Assembly (NCBI RefSeq): GCF_007362955.1
Contig: NZ_CP041696.1
Span: 558,001-622,000 of the forward strand
Direction: 5' to 3'
DNA: 64,000 nucleotides
DNA from: Lysinibacillus fusiformis
Lineage (GTDB): Bacteria > Bacillota > Bacilli > Bacillales_A > Planococcaceae
The stretch's first letter is position 1; every line of letters begins with the position of its first letter. Below, piece by piece: positions 19,922 through 30,712 of this stretch. The notes under the pieces were generated by a model that had not been told where the DNA came from, made no database searches, and was given only the letters and a program-made list of their open reading frames with translations. The position numbers were made by a program, and so were the translations under genes.

Positions 19922-21193
19922 TTATGCTGAAGTTTTTGTGTCGCTACCTTCATCGAGTTCAGTGCCATCTTCAAGAAGCAATTTCGGTTTTTCTTTATCC
20001 GTAATTGTTTTTGCTGTAATGATACATTTTTTCACGTCATCACGTGATGGTAGTTCGTACATTACTTCTAGCATTGTTGACTCAATAATTGAACGAAGAC
20101 CGCGTGCACCTGTTTTACGTTCAATTGCTTCTTTTGCAATTTCAGAAAGGGCACCTTCATCAAACTCAAGCTCAACACCATCTAGCTCAAGCATTTTTTG
20201 ATATTGCTTCGCTAGTGCATTTTTTGGCTCGGTTAAAATTTGTACAAGCGCAGCCTCGTTTAATTGTTCAAGACTTGCAAGTACTGGCAAACGACCAATG
20301 AATTCCGGAATAAGACCAAACTTCAGTAAATCTTCGGGAATCAGCTTCGACATTAATGAGCCTTCATCCACTTCTACTTTATTTGGATCAGAACCGAAGC
20401 CAATTATTTTCTCACCTTGTCGGCGTTTGATAATAGATTCAATACCATCAAATGCACCACCCACGATGAATAAAATATTTGTTGTATCGATTTGTAGAAA
20501 CTCTTGGTGTGGATGCTTACGTCCGCCTTGTGGAGGCACACTTGCAACAGTTCCTTCTAAAATTTTCAGAAGTGCCTGTTGAACACCTTCGCCAGAAACA
20601 TCACGAGTAATCGATGGGTTTTCTGATTTACGTGCAACTTTATCGATTTCATCAATATAGATAATTCCCTTTTCTGCACGTTCAATATCATAGTCTGCTG
20701 ATTGAATTAATTTTAATAAAATATTTTCTACGTCCTCACCTACATAACCAGCTTCTGTTAGAGAAGTAGCATCCGCAATTGCGAAAGGAACGTTTAATAT
20801 ACGTGCTAGTGTTTGAGCTAATAATGTTTTACCGCTACCAGTTGGGCCGATTAACACAATGTTCGATTTTGCTAATTCTACATCATCAATCTTACTATTA
20901 GTATTAATACGTTTATAGTGATTATAAACCGCAACTGCTAAGGCTTTTTTAGCACGCTCTTGTCCAATTACATACTCATTTAAAATCGATAAGATTTCTT
21001 TTGGTTTAGGAATATCTTGGAATTCAATTTCTTCCTCAACACCTAGTTCCTCTACAACGATTTCTGAACAAAGCTCGATACATTCATCACAAATATAAAC
21101 ACCAGGACCTGCAACTAGTTTACGCACTTGTTCCTGTGGCTTTCCACAGAATGAGCATTTTAAATTGCCTTTTTCATCATTAAATTTGAACAA
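19922..21193 (-). CDS. clpX: ATP-dependent Clp protease ATP-binding subunit ClpX
   Basis: AAA+ unfoldase that feeds proteins to ClpP. 423 residues. N-terminal zinc-binding domain with C13, C16, C35 and C38 (CSFCGK and CDECIE); Walker [15 protein letters not shown] near residue 120; Walker [10 protein letters not shown]; ClpP-contact loop IGFGSDP. Start codon is TTG with GGGGTG eight bases upstream. Separated from tig by a 620-base region; in B. subtilis these genes are also neighbours. Confidence 0.96.
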   Translation of the reverse strand: MFKFNDEKGNLKCSFCGKPQEQVRKLVAGPGVYICDECIELCSEIVVEELGVEEEIEFQDIPKPKEILSILNEYVIGQERAKKALAVAVYNHYKRINTNSKIDDVELAKSNIVLIGPTGSGKTLLAQTLARILNVPFAIADATSLTEAGYVGEDVENILLKLIQSADYDIERAEKGIIYIDEIDKVARKSENPSITRDVSGEGVQQALLKILEGTVASVPPQGGRKHPHQEFLQIDTTNILFIVGGAFDGIESIIKRRQGEKIIGFGSDPNKVEVDEGSLMSKLIPEDLLKFGLIPEFIGRLPVLASLEQLNEAALVQILTEPKNALAKQYQKMLELDGVELEFDEGALSEIAKEAIERKTGARGLRSIIESTMLEVMYELPSRDDVKKCIITAKTITDKEKPKLLLEDGTELDEGSDTKTSA

Positions 21194-21812
21194 TATGTTT
21201 CACCCCTATTCAAGCAACAATCTTACAAGATTATTGAACCATTATCAAATAAATTGACTGCGTCAATTACGCTTGTGCATAATTGCGTTCGTATTTAGAA
21301 TTGTGCTTAGACCTGTAAGATCAAAGCCAGTTAGCCTTCATCGTATAGATGCAACGCTTTTAAGCTTACCTTTTAAAATAACACCCTTCAAAATCCGAAA
21401 TATCCGCCTGTAGCTTAACTTCATTCAGCAGGGGTTTGTTATTCATCATTGCATTTGAAAACCCTTTGATATTCTACCCATAATAAGTAGGCGGAATGTC
21501 TTGTCTCTTTGTTACTTATCATTTTCACTATATACAACTTTTGTGTAAATAATCCGCTTCGAGAAAATCTGCTGAATGAAGTTAAAATTTAGTATCGTGT
21601 GATAAGTCAAACAACAACACTATGTATAAGAAAAGTGCTAAGAGCCTTGCCTATACCAACATACAATATGAAAATGCTCTCATGTCATATGTATTTTATC
21701 TAGAAAGAGAAGGCTTTCACTTAGACCTAAAATATATGTGTTATAAAACAAGGCACGGTAAAATGCCGTACCTTGTCTACTTATAAATTCACTATCTAGT
21801 TACAAAAAAATC
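21194..21812. other. Intergenic region with a 17-bp long-range inverted repeat
   Basis: No gene found. TTAACTTCATTCAGCAG (about 21415-21431) recurs inverted at about 21570-21586 as CTGCTGAATGAAGTTAA. A CCGCCTGTAGC block before the first copy resembles CCGCCTACAGC near 53651, suggesting a dispersed repeat. Could form a large hairpin or be a decayed MITE. Confidence 0.5.
21747..21778 (-). terminator. Terminator of tig
   Basis: Minus-strand hairpin ACAAGGTACGGCATT / TGCCGTGCCTTGT with short loop, followed by TTTTATAAC. Confidence 0.75.
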
Positions 21813-23102
21813 TTATTCAGTAATTTTAGCGTTTTCTACTAAAAATTCAACTGTTTTTTGAATTTTAATGTCATTTTCAAGAACAGCAGTGCCGCCTAAA
21901 GCGCCAGTAATTTGCTCTTTAGTCATGTTGAATTGAGCAGCCATTTTTTCTAATTCTGCTTCAATATCAGTTTCAGTAGCTTCAATTTTTTCAGCTTCAG
22001 CGATTGCTTCAAGTGTTAAAGAAACACGCACACGGCTTTCAGCTTCTTCTTTCATTTGACCACGTAAATCTTCTTCTGTTTGACCAGAGAATTGGTAATA
22101 AAGGTCTAAGTTCATACCTTGCGTTTGTAAACGTTGGCCAAACTCTTGTAGCATACGATCAGTTTCAGAGTTAACCATACCAGTTGGTACTTCAAACTCT
22201 GCATTTTCAGCAGCTTTTTCTACTAATTCATCACGTAGTGCAGCATCTGATTCTGCTTGTTTTTGTGTAGCAGTTTGTTCTTTAATTTTAGCACGTAATG
22301 CTTCTACGCCTTCTACTTCTGGGTCTAATTCTTTCGCGAACTCATCGTTTAATTCTGGAAGAACTTTTGTTTTTACTTCTTTTACAGTTACTTTGAAAGT
22401 AGCTTCTTTACCAGCTAATTCTTCAGCATGGTATTCTTCTGGGAAAGTAACGACTACGTCTTTTGCTTCGCCAGTTTTTAAACCTACAACTTGCTCTTCA
22501 AAGCCAGGGATAAATGAACCTGAACCGATTTCTAGTGGATAGTCTTCACCTTTACCACCTTCGAAAGCTTCTTCGCCTACAAAACCTTCAAAGTCGATAA
22601 CAGCTGTATCGCCTTCAACAATCGCTTCGTCTTCTTTAATTTCAAGTTCAGCTTTACGTGCTAATTGTTCTTGGATTTGAGCGTCTACTTCTTCTTCAGT
22701 TACTTCAACTGGAAGTTTCGCTACTTCTAGACCTTTATAGTCGCCAAGTTTTGGTTCTGGTTTCACAGTTACTTGCGCAGTGAAAGTGAAATCTTGACCA
22801 TGTACGAAGTTTTCTGTACCAGAGATTTCTGGGTAGTCAACTGGCATAATACCAGCTTCATCGATTGCTTTCGCATATGAATCTGGTACGATGATTTCTA
22901 ATGCATCTTGGTATAAAGATTCGATACCAAAACGTTGTTCAAACATTTTACGAGGCATTTTACCTTTACGGAAACCTGGTACGTTAATTTGTTTTACAAC
23001 TTTTTTGAACGCTTGGTCCATTGCTGCGTCTACTTCTGCAGCTGGTACTTCAATTGTAAGAGTACCGATATTACCTTCTTGTTTTTCCCATTTTGCTGAC
23101 AT
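21813..23102 (-). CDS. tig: Trigger factor
   Basis: Ribosome-bound chaperone with peptidyl-prolyl isomerase activity. 429 residues. Ribosome-binding signature [17 protein letters not shown] near residue 44; FKBP-type PPIase domain about 155-245 ([29 protein letters not shown]); C-terminal arms are helical and acidic. GGAGGT precedes the ATG. Strong codon regularity fits a highly expressed gene. Confidence 0.97.
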   Translation of the reverse strand: MSAKWEKQEGNIGTLTIEVPAAEVDAAMDQAFKKVVKQINVPGFRKGKMPRKMFEQRFGIESLYQDALEIIVPDSYAKAIDEAGIMPVDYPEISGTENFVHGQDFTFTAQVTVKPEPKLGDYKGLEVAKLPVEVTEEEVDAQIQEQLARKAELEIKEDEAIVEGDTAVIDFEGFVGEEAFEGGKGEDYPLEIGSGSFIPGFEEQVVGLKTGEAKDVVVTFPEEYHAEELAGKEATFKVTVKEVKTKVLPELNDEFAKELDPEVEGVEALRAKIKEQTATQKQAESDAALRDELVEKAAENAEFEVPTGMVNSETDRMLQEFGQRLQTQGMNLDLYYQFSGQTEEDLRGQMKEEAESRVRVSLTLEAIAEAEKIEATETDIEAELEKMAAQFNMTKEQITGALGGTAVLENDIKIQKTVEFLVENAKITE

Positions 23103-23215
23103 GTATAAATACCTCCAAATAAATAATCAAGTTTAAAATGTTAGACAATTCATTCGTAACTACGATTTTGACAACCATTTTAGTATATCATAGATGCGTA
23201 TAGTTTCAACTTATT

Positions 23216-24205
23216 TCATACTTCCTGTAGTTCTGTTAGTTTTTCTAACAATTGTAAAAAGTCAATGAGTTCATAGTCCATTTCCTGCACCTTACCGAGC
23301 ATCGATTGTACAAAATCAATATAACTATAAGCAACATCATCAGTTTCAAATGGATGCCATTCAAACGGATACGTAACAATGGCATGCTTTGCCATTAAGT
23401 ATTGTACCATTTCCATCGTCGATGGGTCTTGCTCTAATTTATTCTCGATGATTTTTTTTACTTGACCATACTGAGGTAACTGATTAGGCAATGCCAATTC
23501 GACAGGATTAATGGTTTTTATCTGATCAAATTTTGTGACCTTCAGTTCAATAGATACTTCTTGCTCCACAAGTAAAAGCAACGCTAAGCTTTGTACAAAT
23601 GGATGGATATTAGGGCTTTCGATAATAGTCTTCAGCGCCATTTTTAATTGACGTACATTTGTATCCATTAATCGATGCAGACGCATTGATTGTTCATTTG
23701 GTGTTAACGAACTAAAATTGGCCAATTCATACTCTTGCTGTTCGATCATTACCTGTGTATCTTCTTTTTGCTGAAGATTTTTAGCCACTTCTTTATTCAA
23801 ACTTTGTAAACGCTCAAACTTTTCTAGCTGAGCTGCTGGAATTACATTTTCCTCAATGAGAGCAGATATTACTGCCTCTACTTGATGATATTCCTTTAAT
23901 TGCATACAAATAGTTATATATAGTTCCATTACTTCAACATATAAAGTAGTTCCCATTGCCAGTAACTTCTCACAGATTTCCTTTGCCTTCACATAGTCCT
24001 TTAATTCATATAAAGCATACGCATAGGCACTTAATGCTCCTTCATCCCCATCTTCATATAGAAACGCTTTTTCAAAGCTTGCCACCGCTTCTTCATATTG
24101 ATAATTTTCTGCAAACACATGGCCTTCTCGCATTAACATTTGGGCTGCGCCAGGAAATACAACAATATTATCATGTTTAATAACATGAGGCTTTCGTTTT
24201 GTCAT
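23216..24205 (-). CDS. TPR-repeat protein, YsoA-like
   Basis: About 329 residues. Starts MTKRKPHVIKHDNIVVFPGA; residues about 20-120 form tetratricopeptide repeats (GHVFAENYQYEEAVASFEKA, AYALYELKDYVKAKEICEKL, then MELYITICMQLKEYHQVEAV). The rest is helical with no recognised domain. The ATG at 24205 follows GAGGTG. It lies just upstream of tig in the same direction, as ysoA does in B. subtilis, so the name is by context and fold. Likely a protein-interaction scaffold; substrate unknown. Confidence 0.75.
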   Translation of the reverse strand: MTKRKPHVIKHDNIVVFPGAAQMLMREGHVFAENYQYEEAVASFEKAFLYEDGDEGALSAYAYALYELKDYVKAKEICEKLLAMGTTLYVEVMELYITICMQLKEYHQVEAVISALIEENVIPAAQLEKFERLQSLNKEVAKNLQQKEDTQVMIEQQEYELANFSSLTPNEQSMRLHRLMDTNVRQLKMALKTIIESPNIHPFVQSLALLLLVEQEVSIELKVTKFDQIKTINPVELALPNQLPQYGQVKKIIENKLEQDPSTMEMVQYLMAKHAIVTYPFEWHPFETDDVAYSYIDFVQSMLGKVQEMDYELIDFLQLLEKLTELQEV

Positions 24206-24423
24206 TTTTCTCACCTCTTTACTTGTATTTTTCCGAGCAAGTTTTCTGCTAAATAATTTACATATTGCTCATTTTTTACAAAAAATCATTGCTTTTACAT
24301 TCATATTTTGTAATAAATTGTATTATAATTAATAATAACCATCATATATTACTATTTGCAGGCATCTTTCACCCATTAGTTGTCTGCATCAAGTAAACAT
24401 GTTCTTCACAAGGAGTGGAATAT

Positions 24424-24888
24424 ATGCAATTAATGGATACAATCAATGAATTCGATAGTCGCATCTCACCCGCTTTCGAGGCACTATCAATTAAAGTTAC
24501 TTCATATTCAACAGCAGATGGCCCGCAACAAGATTATCCGATCGATTTTGAGTTTTTCACAAGCACAAAGATTGATATGTATACGCGGGAAGCAATTACA
24601 CATATCACAGGCATCCAAGGAAGGATTCCTGGTTCCATTTCAATCGGTCACCAAAATGAGTCACTATTAATTATTCCCCAAAGAGTACACATTGAATGCA
24701 ACTATAAGCTTCTTCGTATTGATATAAAAGACATGCAACGTATCTTACAGCATCCTCAACCAAACATCCATTATAGCGAGTGGATTATTGAAGCGATTAA
24801 AAACGCAAATATTCTTGTAGAATTAAAGACAAATCAAAACACAATCATTGAATGGCCTCTTGGTATAAAAGCGGCCTTTATACTGTAA
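24424..24888 (+). CDS. Conserved hypothetical protein
   Basis: 154 residues, starting MQLMDTINEFDSRISPAFEA after AAGGAG eight bases upstream. Mixed alpha-beta composition without signal peptide or membrane segment; I recognise no family. It stands alone on the plus strand between two unrelated genes, with its own terminator at 24891. Intact frame and good ribosome site support a real gene. Confidence 0.65.
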   Translation: MQLMDTINEFDSRISPAFEALSIKVTSYSTADGPQQDYPIDFEFFTSTKIDMYTREAITHITGIQGRIPGSISIGHQNESLLIIPQRVHIECNYKLLRIDIKDMQRILQHPQPNIHYSEWIIEAIKNANILVELKTNQNTIIEWPLGIKAAFIL

Positions 24889-24890
24889 CT

Positions 24891-24922
24891 AAGAGAGACA
24901 TACTATAGGTATGTCTTTATTA
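24891..24922 (+). terminator. Terminator
   Basis: GAGACATACTATAGGTATGTC hairpin then TTTATT, right after the hypothetical gene. Confidence 0.7.
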
Positions 24923-25107
24923 TGTTACAAACCCATAATGAATTAGCTGTTCCCCTTTTGCTGCGCTTCTATCATATCAACTTTCAATAGATTCTGGAAT
25001 TCCCCTTGTGAAATTAACTCACTACATACCGTAATACTTCAAATATAATTAAAATATTTTAAAAAGCGTTTATAATTATGTATAGACTTATCATTGGGGG
25101 CTTTCAC

Positions 25108-25950
25108 ATGGATATTAAAGAAACATTAAAATCATTTTCTATTAAGACTATTACAGAACGCCAAAACTTTCTTTTAACAGAAGGCGATTGGCTTATACAA
25201 CAGATGTTAGCGCATATTGGCTCAACCGACGCTGAGCTGCGCGATCAACTTATTTATCGCACATTCATTGACTTACTGAGTGATAATTTACTAAGCACGC
25301 AACAATTACAGTATCTGTTTGATATTGCATCAAGTGAGGAATTTTTATACGCTGATATTGGCGAACAATTATCAGATAGTGTGTTTACACGTTCTTTTTC
25401 TGCTTTACTTGTGGCCAGTATACTCGCAAAAGATGCTGAACTACTTACTTTAAACGACGAAAGTTTACAACCTTTCTTTAAAAAGATTGGCCGTTATTTG
25501 TTATTAGAACAAGATACACGAGGACAGGTTCAAGGCAAAGGTTGGGCACATAGCATTGCCCATGGCGCTGATTTAGCAGCCATAACAATTAAACACCCAA
25601 AGTTTGACTTACAACACGCAGCATCCATCCTTCACGCACTAAAGCTTACAACTTGGAAAGATGTTGTCTATACTAACGATGAGGAAGAACGCTTAATAAA
25701 CATCATTGAGGCATTATTGATTCGTAGCTATTCAGAGGAAGCATTAATGGAATGGGTTGAACAAGTTTTCGATAAATTTGAAATGCATTTAGTGACTCAA
25801 GGTTATAACGAAAGCTTTTTTTGCGGACGTACCTGTACACTAAATGTCATGAAAACATTATACTTTGCCTTAAAAATGAATAATCGTGCACCGAAACTTC
25901 AAAACATTATTTATGGACAAGTCGCAAAATGGTTAAAGCTTGGAGCATAA
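25108..25950 (+). CDS. DUF2785 family protein
   Basis: 280 residues from the ATG at 25108 (GGGGG upstream), starting MDIKETLKSFSIKTITERQN. All-helical. The segment GQVQGKGWAHSIAHGADLAA near residue 150 is the signature of DUF2785, a family of unknown role in Bacillales; the invariant WAHS-AHGAD histidines hint at metal or cofactor binding. Single gene with its own terminator. Confidence 0.8.
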   Translation: MDIKETLKSFSIKTITERQNFLLTEGDWLIQQMLAHIGSTDAELRDQLIYRTFIDLLSDNLLSTQQLQYLFDIASSEEFLYADIGEQLSDSVFTRSFSALLVASILAKDAELLTLNDESLQPFFKKIGRYLLLEQDTRGQVQGKGWAHSIAHGADLAAITIKHPKFDLQHAASILHALKLTTWKDVVYTNDEEERLINIIEALLIRSYSEEALMEWVEQVFDKFEMHLVTQGYNESFFCGRTCTLNVMKTLYFALKMNNRAPKLQNIIYGQVAKWLKLGA

Positions 25951-25959
25951 TCTTCCTTA

Positions 25960-25995
25960 GAGCATCCACATATGTTGGATGCTCTATTATTTTTC
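25960..25995 (+). terminator. Terminator
   Basis: AGAGCATCCA / TGGATGCTCT hairpin followed by ATTATTTTT. Confidence 0.75.
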
Positions 25996-26708
25996 AACCT
26001 CAAACTAACACCTCCCAATATTTGGTTGTAAATGAAATTATGTAATTATATTAACATAATTAATACTTAAATCCAATTTTATCCATTATTATCATTCCAG
26101 GCATAGAAAAATTATCCTTTATATCCCTTAAAACAACTTTTTACATACTCCTTTTTTTAAAAAAACTCAACTAAATTGTTCTAAATGTCTAAGTACAGCG
26201 CTGATTATATTACAAAACAACGTCTAAAATGTGAAACGAAACTTTTCACAAAAAAATTATTTACTTAGCTAAATTTGATAAACCCAGTGTTTTCAACGTT
26301 TGCACAGTGTTTATTTTATTAAACCTGAAAATACCAATGGTGAAATAACAATTTTTGTTCAAAAAATGTTCATATTCATCCCCTATTAGACATTCAAACT
26401 ATAACAAAATAATTTTTTTCCGGAAGAATCGGGCGTATAATCCAATGTGCAAACAACGACAACTTGTTACCAACGACAGCTAATATTTGTCCTTTTTCGG
26501 TTGCACAATTCATTGTCCTTGCAAACGCTTGCACTAGACCAATCAAATACTAGATTTTACGTTTCATATTGAACCATGCCATTGTAAATGTATTTGAATT
26601 GGTACATCAGTTAAAAGAGGTGACCTCAATACCTACTATTTATACATGTGACGATCTACAACACCACATGAATTTTATGAATAGCCGTTTTATAGAAAGG
26701 AGTCAAAC
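25996..26708 (+). promoter_or_regulatory. Long upstream region of qoxABCD
   Basis: AT-rich, no gene seen. It holds a candidate CcpA site (listed separately). I could not settle on one promoter. Confidence 0.4.
26520..26533. promoter_or_regulatory. Candidate CcpA (cre) site upstream of qoxA
   Basis: TGCAAACGCTTGCA is a perfect palindrome and fits the cre consensus TGWAANCGNTNWCA at every position except the third and its mirror. It lies about 175 bases before the qoxA start, so catabolite control of the terminal oxidase is plausible but unproven. Confidence 0.45.
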
Positions 26709-27623
26709 ATGAATAAAAAAATAAGCTTAATGTTTTTAGCATTCGGCGCACTTGCGATCCTTGCTGGTTGTGAACCACTTACAATTTTTGATCCAAAAGG
26801 GCCAAATGCCAGAACATTATCAGACACAATTATTTTATCCATTATTACAATGGCCGTTATATTACTAGTCGTGTACGTACTTTTAGCATTTATGCTAACA
26901 AAATACCGTGCATCAAAAGCATCTGCTGATTACGAGCCTCCTCATGAAGAGGGTAGTCATCTACTTGAAATCACATGGACAGTTATTCCAATTATTATCG
27001 TAGCATTCCTAGCAGTTGTAACTGTAAAAACGACAAGTACAGTTGAGACAACACCTGAAGGTTATGACAATAAAGAGCCACTTGTTATTTACGCATCTTC
27101 TTCGAACTGGAAATGGCATTTTAGCTATCCAGAGGAAGGCATTGAAACAGTAAACTATGTCAATCTACCAACTGACCGTCCAATTGAGTTCAAACTATAC
27201 TCATTCGGACCTATTACAAGTTTTTGGATTCCACAGCTAGCTGGTCAGAAATACGCGATGAGCGACATGTTGACAACTATTCACCTGGCAGCAGATGAGG
27301 TTGGTTCTTTCATGGGTCGTAACTCAAACTTTAGTGGACGCGGATTTGCGGAAATGGAATTTGAAGCACAATCTATGACACAAGCAGATTTCGACGAATG
27401 GGTTGCTGATGTAAAAGCAAACGAAAAACCATTAACTGAAGAAAAATTCAATGAGCTATTAACAGCTGAGCACGTTGGTCGTTCAAGCTACTCATCTACT
27501 CACTTAGAATTTAGTCCAGCGCCAATGGAACACGGTGACATGGATATGGATGGCATGGATCATGAACAGATGGACCATTCAACTGATTCACACAAAGATT
27601 CCGAATCAACACATTCACACTAA
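26709..27623 (+). CDS. qoxA: Cytochrome aa3 quinol oxidase subunit II
   Basis: Subunit of the menaquinol oxidase that pumps protons at the cytoplasmic membrane. 304 residues: lipoprotein signal with lipobox ILAGC (C21), two membrane helices (about 38-60 and 85-105), then the extracellular cupredoxin domain. The CuA-binding cysteines of cytochrome c oxidases are absent (FSGRGFAEMEF in place of the C-rich motif), which fits a quinol oxidase. The last 35 residues are unusually rich in His, Asp and Met (MDMDGMDHEQMDH). First gene of qoxABCD, with AGAAAGGAG upstream. Confidence 0.94.
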   Translation: MNKKISLMFLAFGALAILAGCEPLTIFDPKGPNARTLSDTIILSIITMAVILLVVYVLLAFMLTKYRASKASADYEPPHEEGSHLLEITWTVIPIIIVAFLAVVTVKTTSTVETTPEGYDNKEPLVIYASSSNWKWHFSYPEEGIETVNYVNLPTDRPIEFKLYSFGPITSFWIPQLAGQKYAMSDMLTTIHLAADEVGSFMGRNSNFSGRGFAEMEFEAQSMTQADFDEWVADVKANEKPLTEEKFNELLTAEHVGRSSYSSTHLEFSPAPMEHGDMDMDGMDHEQMDHSTDSHKDSESTHSH

Positions 27624-27650
27624 TTTTCAAATCTGAAAGGAGCGCATCCT

Positions 27651-29594
27651 ATGAGTATGGAAGAAGTATTCCATCCAATGCAAGAACCGATGATTTTAGC
27701 GGCAGCTATTAGTATCGTTGTTGGTGCAGTTGCTATCGTAGCAGGCCTTACGTATTTCAAAAAATGGGGCTATTTCTACAAAAACTGGCTATCAACCGTT
27801 GACCATAAAAAAATCGGTATTATGTATATCGCCGTAGCACTATTAATGTTATTCCGCGGGGGTATCGATGCACTTTTAATGCGTGCACAAACAGCGGTTC
27901 CTGATAACGGACTTCTTGATGCACAACATTATAATGAAATTTTCACAACACATGGTTTATTAATGATTTTATTTATGGCAATGCCATTCGTTATTGGTTT
28001 AATGAACGTTGTCATTCCACTGCAAATTGGTGCACGTGACGTTGCCTTCCCACGTCTAAATGCGATCAGCTTCTGGTTATTTGCAGCTGGTGCAGGTTTA
28101 CTAAACCTATCATTCATCATTGGTGGTTCACCAGATGCAGGTTGGACTGCCTACTTCCCACTATCCGGTACAGAATTTAGTCCGACTGTTGGGAACAACT
28201 ACTATTCTTTAGCACTACAATTATCAGGGATTGGTACGTTAATGACAGGTGTTAACTTCATCACAACGATCATTAAAATGCGTACACCTGGTATGACATT
28301 AATGAAAATGCCAATGTTTACTTGGTCAATTTTAATCACAAACGTAATTATCGTATTCGCGTTCCCAGTTTTAACTGTTGCGTTAGCACTAATGATGTTT
28401 GACCGTCAATTCGGCACAAAATTCTTTGCTATGCAAGACGGCGGTATGGATATGCTTTGGGCCAACTTATTCTGGGTTTGGGGACATCCTGAAGTTTATA
28501 TCGTTATCCTACCAGCCTTCGGTATTTTCTCAGAAATCATTGCAACATTTGCACGTAAAAACTTATACGGCTACAAATCAATGGTTATGAGTATGGTTGT
28601 TATTTCTTTACTGTCATTCTTAGTATGGGCCCACCATTTCTATACAATGGGTCACGGCGTTATGGTAAACAGTGTGTTCTCTATTACAACAATGGCGATT
28701 GCTGTACCGACCGGGGTTAAAATATTCAACTGGCTGCTCACGATGAGGCACGGTAAGATTCAATTTACAACCCCAATGCTTTATGCACTTGGCTTTATTC
28801 CAATCTTCACAATCGGTGGCGTTACAGGGGTAATGCTAGCAATGGCTAGTGCCGACTACCAATATCATAATACGATGTTCTTAGTTGCCCACTTCCACTA
28901 TGTATTAATTCCAGGTACAGTATTCGGTGTACTTGCAGGTTATCACTACTGGTGGCCAAAAATGTTCGGTTTCCGTTTAAATGAAAAATTAGGTAAATTA
29001 GGCTTCTGGTTTATCGCAATTAGCTTCAACGTGACATTCTTCCCTCTATTCATCTTAGGTTTAGATGGTTATGCACGTCGTATGTACACATATTCAAAGT
29101 CAACAGGCTTCGGTCCATTAAATATGCTATCGTTCATCGGTGCACTTGGTCTTGCAGTCGGCTTTGCATTTATCGTTTATAACATTTACTACAGCTGGAA
29201 ACATATGCCGCGTAATGAAAAAGCAGATGTTTGGGATGGTCGTTCATTGGAATGGGCAACACATTCTCCAGTACCTGAATACAACTTTGCAGTAGTTCCA
29301 ACTGTTACTCGTTTAGACGAGTTCTGGTTTGCAAAAAAAGAAGGTCGCGATATTACTGCTGGTAAAATTGAAAAAATCCATATGCCTAACAACTCAGGCG
29401 CACCGTTCTGGATGAGTGGATTCTTCTTCCTTGCCGCATTCTTCGCTGTATTTAATCAATGGATTCCAGCCATCCTAAGTATGCTTGGTGTATTTGGTTT
29501 TATGGCTTATCGTTCATTTGAAAAAGATCATGGTCGTTATATTTCAGTTGAGGAAATTAACGAAACTGAGAAACGTTTGAGAGGTGACAAATAA
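27651..29594 (+). CDS. qoxB: Cytochrome aa3 quinol oxidase subunit I
   Basis: Catalytic haem-copper subunit. 647 residues, about 14 membrane helices. Low-spin haem ligand in [12 protein letters not shown] (about H100), CuB and Tyr motif [13 protein letters not shown] (about 280), WAHHFYTMG (about 328) and haem ligands in [11 protein letters not shown] (about 412). The helix VI Glu region and K-channel residues appear normal for A-type oxidases. AAAGGAG precedes the start 27 bases after qoxA. Confidence 0.97.
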   Translation: MSMEEVFHPMQEPMILAAAISIVVGAVAIVAGLTYFKKWGYFYKNWLSTVDHKKIGIMYIAVALLMLFRGGIDALLMRAQTAVPDNGLLDAQHYNEIFTTHGLLMILFMAMPFVIGLMNVVIPLQIGARDVAFPRLNAISFWLFAAGAGLLNLSFIIGGSPDAGWTAYFPLSGTEFSPTVGNNYYSLALQLSGIGTLMTGVNFITTIIKMRTPGMTLMKMPMFTWSILITNVIIVFAFPVLTVALALMMFDRQFGTKFFAMQDGGMDMLWANLFWVWGHPEVYIVILPAFGIFSEIIATFARKNLYGYKSMVMSMVVISLLSFLVWAHHFYTMGHGVMVNSVFSITTMAIAVPTGVKIFNWLLTMRHGKIQFTTPMLYALGFIPIFTIGGVTGVMLAMASADYQYHNTMFLVAHFHYVLIPGTVFGVLAGYHYWWPKMFGFRLNEKLGKLGFWFIAISFNVTFFPLFILGLDGYARRMYTYSKSTGFGPLNMLSFIGALGLAVGFAFIVYNIYYSWKHMPRNEKADVWDGRSLEWATHSPVPEYNFAVVPTVTRLDEFWFAKKEGRDITAGKIEKIHMPNNSGAPFWMSGFFFLAAFFAVFNQWIPAILSMLGVFGFMAYRSFEKDHGRYISVEEINETEKRLRGDK

Positions 29595-29595
29595 T

Positions 29596-30195
29596 ATGAA
29601 AATCGATTCTTCACTTCCATTAGAATATAGTACAGAGGAAAACCGTCTAAAAATCTTTGGTTTCTGGATTTTCCTAGGCGCCGAAATCGTGTTATTCGCC
29701 ACACTCTTTACCGTCTATTTCACACTTCACAACCGCACAGGTAGTGGCCCAACTGGCGCTGAAATTTTCGAGTTAACACCAGTATTATTGGAAACATTTT
29801 TACTTTTAGCAAGTAGTTTTACAATTGGTCTTGGCGTACATGCTATGCGTCTTGGCAATAAAAAAGCAATGATGACATTCTTCATCATTACACTTGTGCT
29901 TGGTCTTGGTTTCTTAGGTATTGAGATTGATGAATTTGTCACTTATGTACATGAAGGTGCGACAATTACTACAAGCGCATTTTTATCATCATTAATGACT
30001 TTACTTGGTACACATGGTGCCCACGTAACATTTGGTTTCTTCTGGGGCGTTGCAATTTTAATCCAAGTAGCAAAACGTGGCTTAAACCCACAAACGGCTA
30101 ACAAAGCGTTTATCTTCTCACTGTACTGGCATTTCCTAGACGTTGTTTGGATTTTCATCTTCAGCTTCGTCTACTTGAAAGGACTGATTAGCTGA
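29596..30195 (+). CDS. qoxC: Cytochrome aa3 quinol oxidase subunit III
   Basis: 199 residues, five hydrophobic helices; starts MKIDSSLPLEYSTEENRLKI after GAGGTG, one base past the qoxB stop. The family motifs GFWIFLGAEIVLFATLFTVY, HGAHVTFGFFWG and YWHFLDVVWIF are present. Accessory proton-pathway and stability subunit. Its stop overlaps qoxD by one base. Confidence 0.96.
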   Translation: MKIDSSLPLEYSTEENRLKIFGFWIFLGAEIVLFATLFTVYFTLHNRTGSGPTGAEIFELTPVLLETFLLLASSFTIGLGVHAMRLGNKKAMMTFFIITLVLGLGFLGIEIDEFVTYVHEGATITTSAFLSSLMTLLGTHGAHVTFGFFWGVAILIQVAKRGLNPQTANKAFIFSLYWHFLDVVWIFIFSFVYLKGLIS

Positions 30196-30476
30196 TGAAG
30201 GAATTATTCCCAAAACAACATGTGATGGGCTTCGGCTTCTCACTATTACTAACACTTGTAGCATTATCTGTTGTGGCATTTGATATGTCTTACTCAATGG
30301 CATTCGCTATCTTATTAGTGACTGCTCTTGCACAAGCAACAGTTCAATTAGTATTATTCATGCACATTGGTGAATCTGAAGACAAGAAAACGTTATATAC
30401 AACGATTTTATATTCAGTATTCGTAGGTGTCGTGACAATCCTTGGTACATTATTTGCAATGATCTGGGGTTATTAA
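30195..30476 (+). CDS. qoxD: Cytochrome aa3 quinol oxidase subunit IV
   Basis: 93 residues, three membrane helices, start MKELFPKQHVMGFGFSLLLT; QLVLFMHIGE is the family's conserved core. Overlaps qoxC by one base (TGATG), so translation is coupled. Last gene of the operon; a dispersed repeat with hairpin follows at once. Confidence 0.94.
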   Translation: MKELFPKQHVMGFGFSLLLTLVALSVVAFDMSYSMAFAILLVTALAQATVQLVLFMHIGESEDKKTLYTTILYSVFVGVVTILGTLFAMIWGY

Positions 30477-30486
30477 TCGTAAGAAA

Positions 30487-30577
30487 GAGGCTGGGACAAA
30501 AGAGAAAAAGTGTTAGATTGACTGCTGTCGATCTAACACTTTTTTGCTGTAAGCGTTGATGGCCGCTACGGCGGACG
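30487..30577 (+). repeat. Dispersed repeat with terminator, copy 1
   Basis: Begins GAGGCTGGGACAAAAGAG and carries the hairpin AAGTGTTAGATTGAC(TGCT)GTCGATCTAACACTT followed by T-run (30505-30548), then GCGTTGATG and CGCTACGGCG. A near-identical inverted copy lies at 42041-42127. In both places it sits directly downstream of a gene in the same direction and probably acts as terminator; here for qoxABCD. Confidence 0.85.
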
Positions 30578-30655
30578 CTTTCCGGGTCACCTTAAAACAA
30601 TTGATATTCCACAAAATATTATCGATAATGCAACTGAGCCGCAACAATCGAAAAA

Positions 30656-30692
30656 CAGCCAGTTTCCGAGATTTCGGAGACTGGCTTTCTTT
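30656..30692. terminator. Bidirectional terminator before usp
   Basis: AGCCAGT-TCCGA / TCGGAGACTGGCT hairpin with T-rich sequence on both sides, between qoxD (+) and the stress protein gene (-). Confidence 0.7.
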
Positions 30693-30712
30693 ATCAAAAA
30701 TTCATTTGTCTA

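Noticed and set aside
19696..19930. CtsR or sigma-B site upstream of lonA
   Set aside because: No GTCAAA tandem or sigma-B consensus found.
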